Source of the DNA: Phlebopus portentosus
Taxonomy: Eukaryota > Basidiomycota > Agaricomycetes > Boletales > Boletinellaceae
DNA: 64,000 nucleotides
Direction of reading: 5' to 3'
Assembly (NCBI GenBank): GCA_037892935.1
Contig: JAYXKI010000009.1
Location: 1,426,001 to 1,490,000 of the forward strand
Made by a program: the position numbers and the translations under genes. Shown here piece by piece: positions 58,430 through 64,000 of this stretch. Within the stretch, counting starts at the first letter, position 1. Every line of letters starts with the position of its first letter. The notes below the pieces were generated by a model. It was not told the DNA's origin. It did no database searches and saw nothing but the letters and a program-made list of their open reading frames with translations.

Positions 58430-59841
58430 TACATTCGATCCTTCACTTTGATGCAGTATACTCGTTCTTTGTCAGATACCATGATGGCCTGGACGGTCGG
58501 ATCCCAGCCTAATTCCTCTTCCGACGCGAAGGCCAGAGAGAGGAACACCTGTGCTAGATTGTTTATGCTCTGTGATACTATCCGTCAAGAAGATCTTAAA
58601 GGCAGAAGGGAACGACTCACCGTTGTGAAATCAAATGGTTTGCTAACAACGAGAGTTCCACGTGAAGAGAACCACAAGCGCATCATTCTGTTCTCGATCG
58701 TTGCTCCGAACGTAAACCTCCGGCATGCGTCAAGGGTCGCTGTCTGTTGAAGATGGAATATGGCCTTTTCTGCGTTCTTCAGGAGAAATCAGAACGATTA
58801 AAGAGATTGTATACAATCGACTCACATCATTGCGCTGATCGATTATTTCTTCCAGCTTCATCTCATATGCCATCGCAATATCGTACCACGATATCTCATT
58901 TCCTTCAGCCATTAATACCCTCTTTCTTCTTTCTCTGGTATTTTTCTCGTCCCTCGTCTCTCCCTTTTTAGCCATTGCGACCCTTGCAAACTCTTCTAGT
59001 CTCTTGGGAATGAGACCAGCATCTGGCCGTTGTCTGACGCCTCTCTCCGAGGTGGGAGTGATATGCGAGAGCATCGCAAGAACGAAGTTCTCATTGACTC
59101 TAGCATCGTCTCGCGTTGCATGACGACAAATCTTTCCGTATATGTCGACAAGAGGGGCGAATACAGCATCCTCGTGCTCCTTTCTATCTCTTGGAGCTTT
59201 CTGAAAGCCTTGAAGACTTTCCGCCCGGAACTCGTAATGACATCCTCCTGTTCCTCCAGCAAAGCCACGACTTCCGGAAGATCAATCCAGTCCTTCAGCG
59301 GAGGAAGTAAATACTTCATGAATGCATCGAGACTGGTTTCTGGTATGAATGGTCCGACCTCTTCTCGGACGGCTTCACGCATGGAATCGAGATTTCCCTC
59401 CTGATACTTTTTTGTCTGACTACTTCGCAGTTTGGCTGGAGAATCGTCCACATAGTTAAAGCAAGACTCTCCTCTGGCTTCGGGTGGTGGTGTGCATTGT
59501 TTGCCTTTGGAGGATGAGGCATAGGGCATACGTCCCGTATACGACATATTGGCAAGAGAACAGCATGGAAGTGTGGCTTGTAGAATGGTACGGGTCCTGA
59601 AATGTGGCAGACCCCTTTCTGCCTTTGATCGTGGCCTGAGCCAGCCACAGGATGCACTTTATGAAGCCAGTCCGTTTTTTTTTTTGATGTGCTCACTCGA
59701 CGGGTTTTTTCGATGAGCGGATTGAATCTGAAAATTCTACTATAATACAATATATCACAACATCTTTTACATGCAAAGGATCTAATTGACTACCAATAAA
59801 AATAACGAAGATTCTTGTTCACTAAATCACACGCCACCCAG

Positions 59842-62526
59842 TCAAAAGACTTCAACTTCATATCTTTGTTCGGCATTGAAAATCAGTCCAATGTCAGAAT
59901 TGGATGAGAACCATTGAATTGCTCGCCTTGCTTTTCGTCTCCGACGTATTGGCAACACGAAGTCATCGGCGACCCGCTTCCTTTTCCGTGCCAAAGAAGC
60001 GAAAGCATGGTCGGCAACAACTTCTGGATCTTTCTCCTCCGGAACGGGTACAGAGCCAATCTCGTGATCCTTCACTTGAACGACATGCTGAGTGCAAGAA
60101 GCTGGAAGTGACTGATTGACAAAATGCTTTCTCGATGATTGCAATCGCAGACCAAGATGTTCACAAGGCATGAGATCGGCATCACTTCCTGGATCCATGC
60201 ATTTGGTGAATTGCTTTGAAATCCGTCGTGAATATCGTCCAAAATTTGTGTCCGTGCAGTCGCAAAGGTAGCCTCAAACTTTCGATAGCTACGAACCAGT
60301 TCTATACGTAGAAAGTCGAGGATATGCTTCACACTGCGGAGGCATTTTGGCATCCAAGCCACCTCATCGTAGTAAACGTTCGCGGCCTGTATGAATTGTT
60401 GGCGATTCACTACCGCGCTGCATCCGGAGAATATTTTGGCAGCAGCGGATTCTCTCCGAACATCTTGCTCTCCGGATTGTGAACGAACGGCGCTCTCGCC
60501 AGGGTTAATGTTATTGAAAAGTTCCCAGACAGCGATCCACCATAATGACTCCAAGTCATGAAGATCATTATAAGAGAACGGAGGTGGGCGAGAAGAGTCG
60601 ATCATTTTTTCAGCCTCTTCCAACCTTCCGTCTAGTAAAGCTGCGAACTGCGCCCCAAATTCGTCATTACTTAATTCAGGAAGATAGAGGTAACAACGAG
60701 CGGCTGCCTCGATGGCCATGAAGTCAGGGGTACCCTTTCAGACCATAAGAGAGGATTACGATGAGATGAAGCGCAAAACAACTCACTACTTGTACCTCGA
60801 GTCGTGCATCTGAATTCTTGCGCTGCGCATACTCAAAGTCACCAATCAGGCCACGACCCTGGTAGAGGTACAAATTCCCAACGCTAAGATCTCGATGCAC
60901 CCAGCCCGCTCCATGTATCCATTTCAGAACTAGAAAGTCATTCCATCAGCTCAGTGCGTGAGACAATGCTGGATCAGAACAGACCTTTTGCGCTGTCACT
61001 CAGCACGGTGAACATGTCTGTCCGGTCCCGCACGGCATAAAGAGGTTTTGCAACTTCCCTGAATACAACCCGGTAGTGTCTCCGTCGAACGATCTTCCTC
61101 ACGGGGTTGTACCAGTGCAGAGGGTCCCTCAGATCGCCTCTTTCCAAGCCCTTGATCCTAATTTCGGTAGACGGGGGCGCGCCTTCATCGTCCCCACTTC
61201 CCAGATTTTCCACATTCACTCGATAATTTTCCTTGAACGACGGCGTGTATCCCCTCATCATCACGTTCGTTGTATCGTCTTCTTGGCCGTTTGTCCGCAC
61301 GAGACAGTATGCGACAGGCGTAAGCAGGTGCGAGGCCACCTCCTGTCGCGCATCCGCACCGTATAGCTCCTCGACGTCATGTAGAAGCATATCATATACG
61401 GAGTGCTCGGGTCTCTCGTCATCCTCGATCCAAACATCCTTCAGAACGTGCAAAGCGTCCGAGCCCGGTCGGTGCACTATCCATACTCTCGTTGCATGAC
61501 CAGTCAGCTGGTCAGCCGAGCTCTTTGACAATACCTGATTCGTCTCGTACGTTTCGCCGCTTACATCGATTCGATATACCCGCCCGCCGTCGTCTCTGAT
61601 GAACGGTCGGATGGTCGGGTCCCAGCCTAGCTCCTCCTTGGTCGCGAATGCAAGAGAGAGGAACACGTGAATCAGTAGATCCAGGTCCTATTGGGTACTT
61701 TCAGTATGCAATCCTTGTACATACCACTCTGGAATCTGTTGCTCACTTTTGAGAAATCAAATGGCTTGCTAACGACAGGCGAAGCGCGCGAACAAAACCA
61801 CAGTCGCATGGTCGTATTCTCAACAGTGATTCCGAGCGTGAATCTCCTGCAAGGGTCTTGAGCCATTGCCAGCTGCATGTTAGATACAATCTTTCTCGCA
61901 TTCTATAAACGAGTATTAGACCGAACAGTACATGGCCTGAAGGAAACGACACGTACCTCCTTCCGAGTCTCATCGCTAGAGATTCTTCTGAAACTAACAG
62001 TGAGGGCCATGTCATCCCACGAGTTGATCGTATGATGCTCTGTATTTCTTGTCGTGGTAGTGTTCGCCCTGTCCTTGAGTAGGAAACACGCGTCTTGCGA
62101 GGACACACATCGGTCGCGCTTTTCTGGTACTGAAAGGAGTACCATATCCATCATTTGCTTGAGATGGGGCATTTTGGCCGCCGCTACGGAAGTTGCCCTT
62201 TGAAATATGTCGACTAAAGGTGCGAATATGTCGTGTTTCTTCCGTCTCTTGCCTCCAGACACCGTCCAGAGACCCTTCCATTTACCGCCAAATCCAGTGA
62301 ATCCCCTCTTGCTCAGTGTCGACCGAATGCACTTGGCGTCCGTCCCTTCCCTCAACGGAGGAAGGAGATAGTTTATGAATGACTTCATATCAATCTCTGG
62401 GAAAACATAGCCCGGATTCCTGAGCTCTTCTGCGATATTAATTTTCTCCTCCTTGTTCTTGACGTTCAGTAAGGGTTTCGATGATTCGACCTCATCAGAG
62501 ATTCCTCGTTTGTTGAAGTGCCTCAT
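59842..62526 (-). pseudogene. FunK1-type protein kinase FK-4, one frame break
   Basis: It is the unit-2 counterpart of FK-2, starting MRHFNKRGISDEVE at 62526. The N-terminal domain, ATKEELGWDPTIRPFIRDD, VMMRGYTPSFKENY, RKIVRRRHYRVVF, the catalytic loop AGWVHRDLSVGNLYLY with GDFEYAQ, PDFMAIEAAARCYLY and NDLHDLESLWWIAVW are all readable, with introns at the same places as in FK-2. The kinase domain itself is open. Near 60217 one base is missing relative to FK-2 (CAAAGCAATTC against CAAAAACAATTC), so the conserved basic tail (ARKRKRVADDF) is out of frame. A truncated kinase could still be made. Confidence 0.7.
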
Positions 62527-62683
62527 GATTGAGGGAAAATTCGCGTTAAGACAGGTGGTGGTGGTATGTAGTGAAGAAGTCGACTTCGTGGCTTCGATGG
62601 AACACGATATGTCACATTACGTGACAAGTTACCATATTTGGCGTTTCAGACGCGCTCTTCGACGTTCATTCTTACAGTACCGG

Positions 62684-62743
<60 letters not shown>
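62684..62743. repeat. (TACT)15 microsatellite
   Basis: Sixty bases of uninterrupted TACT repeats, just after FK-4 in unit 2. The matching point in unit 1 (about 53980) has only CATACTGTACTG. Confidence 0.97.
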
Positions 62744-62796
62744 GAAACATCACGCAACCTAACCTGCCTTCTCCGACTCGGAGAGCATAAGATATG

Positions 62797-63300
62797 ATAC
62801 GCTTGAGGGCAGGAGACGCGGATCGGGAAATTCGGAAGACTTGAGTCACGTGCAGCTCGAGTATTGATGTATTGATGCCGTCGAAACTCAATTGCACTCT
62901 GTCCCGCTACCTCATGGCCACGGCAAGGTAAGTGCTGATTATACTAAATCCTGCGTGATAAGCTGGAACTTGATGCCGTTCTGAACAACTTAGCGGTAAC
63001 TTTTACCGCATGGCTGCCTCGTGATTTGGTAATTGAGCCTCACCTTGGATTCTGTGATTCCAAATCCAAAATGGCACCGGGTCGTAAGAATTCGTTGCTT
63101 TTATCTCGACTTGTCATAATCATAGGTAAGCATGGGTCATATCTAGCATGAAAGCATATACAGCATAATCAATTGATCAATCGTCCATCCCAGGTTCAGC
63201 TTTGCTCTCGCTGTAGCTGTTATTCTCTGAACGCTGACTTCTACATTCTAATCGAAAGCCTTTGACCTATCACCATACTGCCAGCAAGCCAGGCACGAGA
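62797..63300. repeat. Start of duplication unit 3 (spacer)
   Basis: It aligns with 46928-47459 of unit 1 (GAGACGCGGA...GAAATTCGGAAGAC, then a shared 400 bp with small indels). It is preceded directly by the end of unit 2, so unit 3 lacks a MICOS copy. Confidence 0.75.
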
Positions 63301-64000
63301 TCACCTGGATTTGCGTAAATGCCGCTCAGGACTCGGCTCTTTGCTGACTCTTTTGCGTTTTCCCGTTGTACACGATGCCGGGGACTCAGGTGAATATCCG
63401 TCATGATCTTCCAATCGTCCTGAAGCTTTCTGACTAGACTTGTTGAGCAAGTCCAAGTGAACTATTGAATGCTGAAGTATGCAGCCTTCCTTCTCATCCT
63501 GATCACCTTCTGCGTTTTGGAGCCTACTTGTATCCGCAGGTTCGGTCTGTAAAGCAACATTTGCGCATGCCATGAAACTATTTTTGGCCATGTCCTGCTT
63601 CCCTTGGAGTGCAGCCATTTGAAGCTCGGGGAAATTTGCTTCGAACTCGACATATGCTCGAACCAGAGTCTCGCGAAGGAGAGAAAGAAAAGGCTTGGTT
63701 CCTACAAGATTTCCGGGCATCCATGCAAGGTTCTCGATGAACCTACCGTTATCATTTAGGAATCCAACGCGCTCTTCGGTGAATCCGGAATCGGGAAACA
63801 ACTGTCTTGCGGCTTCTAATCGAGTCTTCGGTTTCTTTGTTGCAGCTCTCTGGACTGACTTCCCGGTCGCTTTTGGCCCATACTTCTCCCCTTGTCTAAA
63901 AGTCTCGTAGACAGCAATCCACCATAATGACTCGACACCATGAAGGTCATTATGGAAGAAGGAAGTCTCAGAGTCTGGCTGCTGTAACCAGGTCATATAA
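63301..64000 (-). CDS. FunK1-type protein kinase FK-5, C-terminal part, runs off the window
   Basis: The open frame reaches beyond the right edge, so the N terminus and kinase core lie outside. The visible part has the C-lobe motif FFHNDLHGVESLWWIAVYETF, a helical stretch (LAWMPGNLVG, LLRETLVRAYVEF) and a basic tail TGKRKRVSKEPSPERHLRKS that is close to the FK-1 tail. No break is seen in the visible 230 codons, unlike the other four copies. The true start cannot be given. Confidence 0.75.
   Translation of the reverse strand, partial: YMTWLQQPDSETSFFHNDLHGVESLWWIAVYETFRQGEKYGPKATGKSVQRAATKKPKTRLEAARQLFPDSGFTEERVGFLNDNGRFIENLAWMPGNLVGTKPFLSLLRETLVRAYVEFEANFPELQMAALQGKQDMAKNSFMACANVALQTEPADTSRLQNAEGDQDEKEGCILQHSIVHLDLLNKSSQKASGRLEDHDGYSPESPASCTTGKRKRVSKEPSPERHLRKSR

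Larger units (their letters stand above)
55571..59547 (-). pseudogene. FunK1-type protein kinase FK-3, split by a Tc1 transposon
   Basis: It is the unit-2 counterpart of FK-1. It begins MSYTGRMPYASSS at 59547, reads FMKYLLPPLKDWIDLP, then has an extra ~20 bases near 59170 that shift the frame. Kinase parts follow: ELGWDPTVQAIM (about 58500), then after the transposon TKKILEDVAADGL, HTVSVMMRGYIPAVDE and GSDWVHRDLSNGNIYLYHG with GDLEYAR (about 56.4 kb). It ends with an RKRKRF tail at 55571. The Tc1 element sits between KVKDRMY and MTKKIL of the uninterrupted sequence. It cannot make a kinase. Confidence 0.85.
54058..62575. repeat. Segmental duplication, unit 2
   Basis: This is the second copy of the MICOS-FK-FK unit. 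It is longer than unit 1, mainly because of a 1.3-kb Tc1 insertion in FK-3. The FunK1 pairs correspond as FK-1 to FK-3 and FK-2 to FK-4. The spacer after the MICOS copy (55090-55570) differs from unit 1 and carries a small tandem repeat (TTTCTTCGCAACCAA, twice near 55126-55170). Confidence 0.85.

Noticed and set aside
58142..58750. Plus-strand ORF of 202 codons across the Tc1 end
   Set aside because: It is antisense to the transposase and to the FK-3 exon and crosses the transposon border; a shadow frame.

Overview
The window is nuclear DNA from a filamentous basidiomycete, most likely an Agaricomycete. The evidence is dense genes split by short introns (about 50-75 nt, GT...AG with CTNAC-type branch points), fungal proteins such as FunK1 kinases, DUF6533-like and DUF7598-like membrane proteins and a Ufo1-like F-box/WD40/UIM protein, and chromodomain Ty3/gypsy debris. 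No bacterial features (operons, Shine-Dalgarno sites, CRISPR) are present.

Layout. 1-6.9 kb holds conserved housekeeping genes: the 3' end of EMC1 (+), a 936-aa Tps3/Tsl1-like trehalose synthase-complex subunit (-) and a 309-aa PP6/Sit4-type phosphatase (-) with a GC-AG intron. 7.5-17.7 kb is a nest of retroelements: an LTR-like unit with a downstream primer-binding-site-like sequence and an unknown ORF; a decayed chromodomain gypsy pol split by a 1,555-bp solo LTR with a 5-bp target duplication and by a 1.8-kb GC-rich block containing a 182-bp tandem repeat; and the gypsy 3' LTR. 18-28.4 kb is an array of related multi-pass membrane genes (DUF6533-like) with at least two relic fragments and a hairpin-rich, apparently non-coding promoter-like stretch at 20.3-21.05 kb. 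29-45.9 kb is again gene-dense: a DUF7598-like membrane protein (-), a Munc13/Ync13-like C2-MUN protein (-), a Ufo1-like F-box protein (+), two decayed F-box genes, a 1,049-aa AGC-like kinase (+) and mitochondrial ribosomal protein bL31m (+).

45.9-64 kb is a tandem segmental duplication. The unit is a MICOS subunit gene (Mic26/27, APOO family) followed by two FunK1 kinase genes. It is present about 2.1 times, with a third partial unit running off the right edge. Unit 1 keeps the apparently intact MICOS gene; the second MICOS copy has lost its start codon and is frameshifted. Each FunK1 copy that can be read fully carries at least one frame break. One copy (55.6-59.5 kb) is interrupted by a structurally intact 1,325-bp Tc1-type transposon with perfect 34-bp terminal repeats, a TA duplication and a full 375-aa DD34E transposase.

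The conserved genes (EMC1, trehalose, PP6, bL31m, MICOS, C2-MUN) serve unrelated basic functions and do not form a pathway cluster. The unusual biology lies in the expanding and decaying families (FunK1, DUF6533-like, F-box) and the transposons inserting among them. I found no clear undescribed system. The best candidates for something new are the ORF carried inside the long LTR, the hairpin array, and the duplicated MICOS-FunK1 unit.
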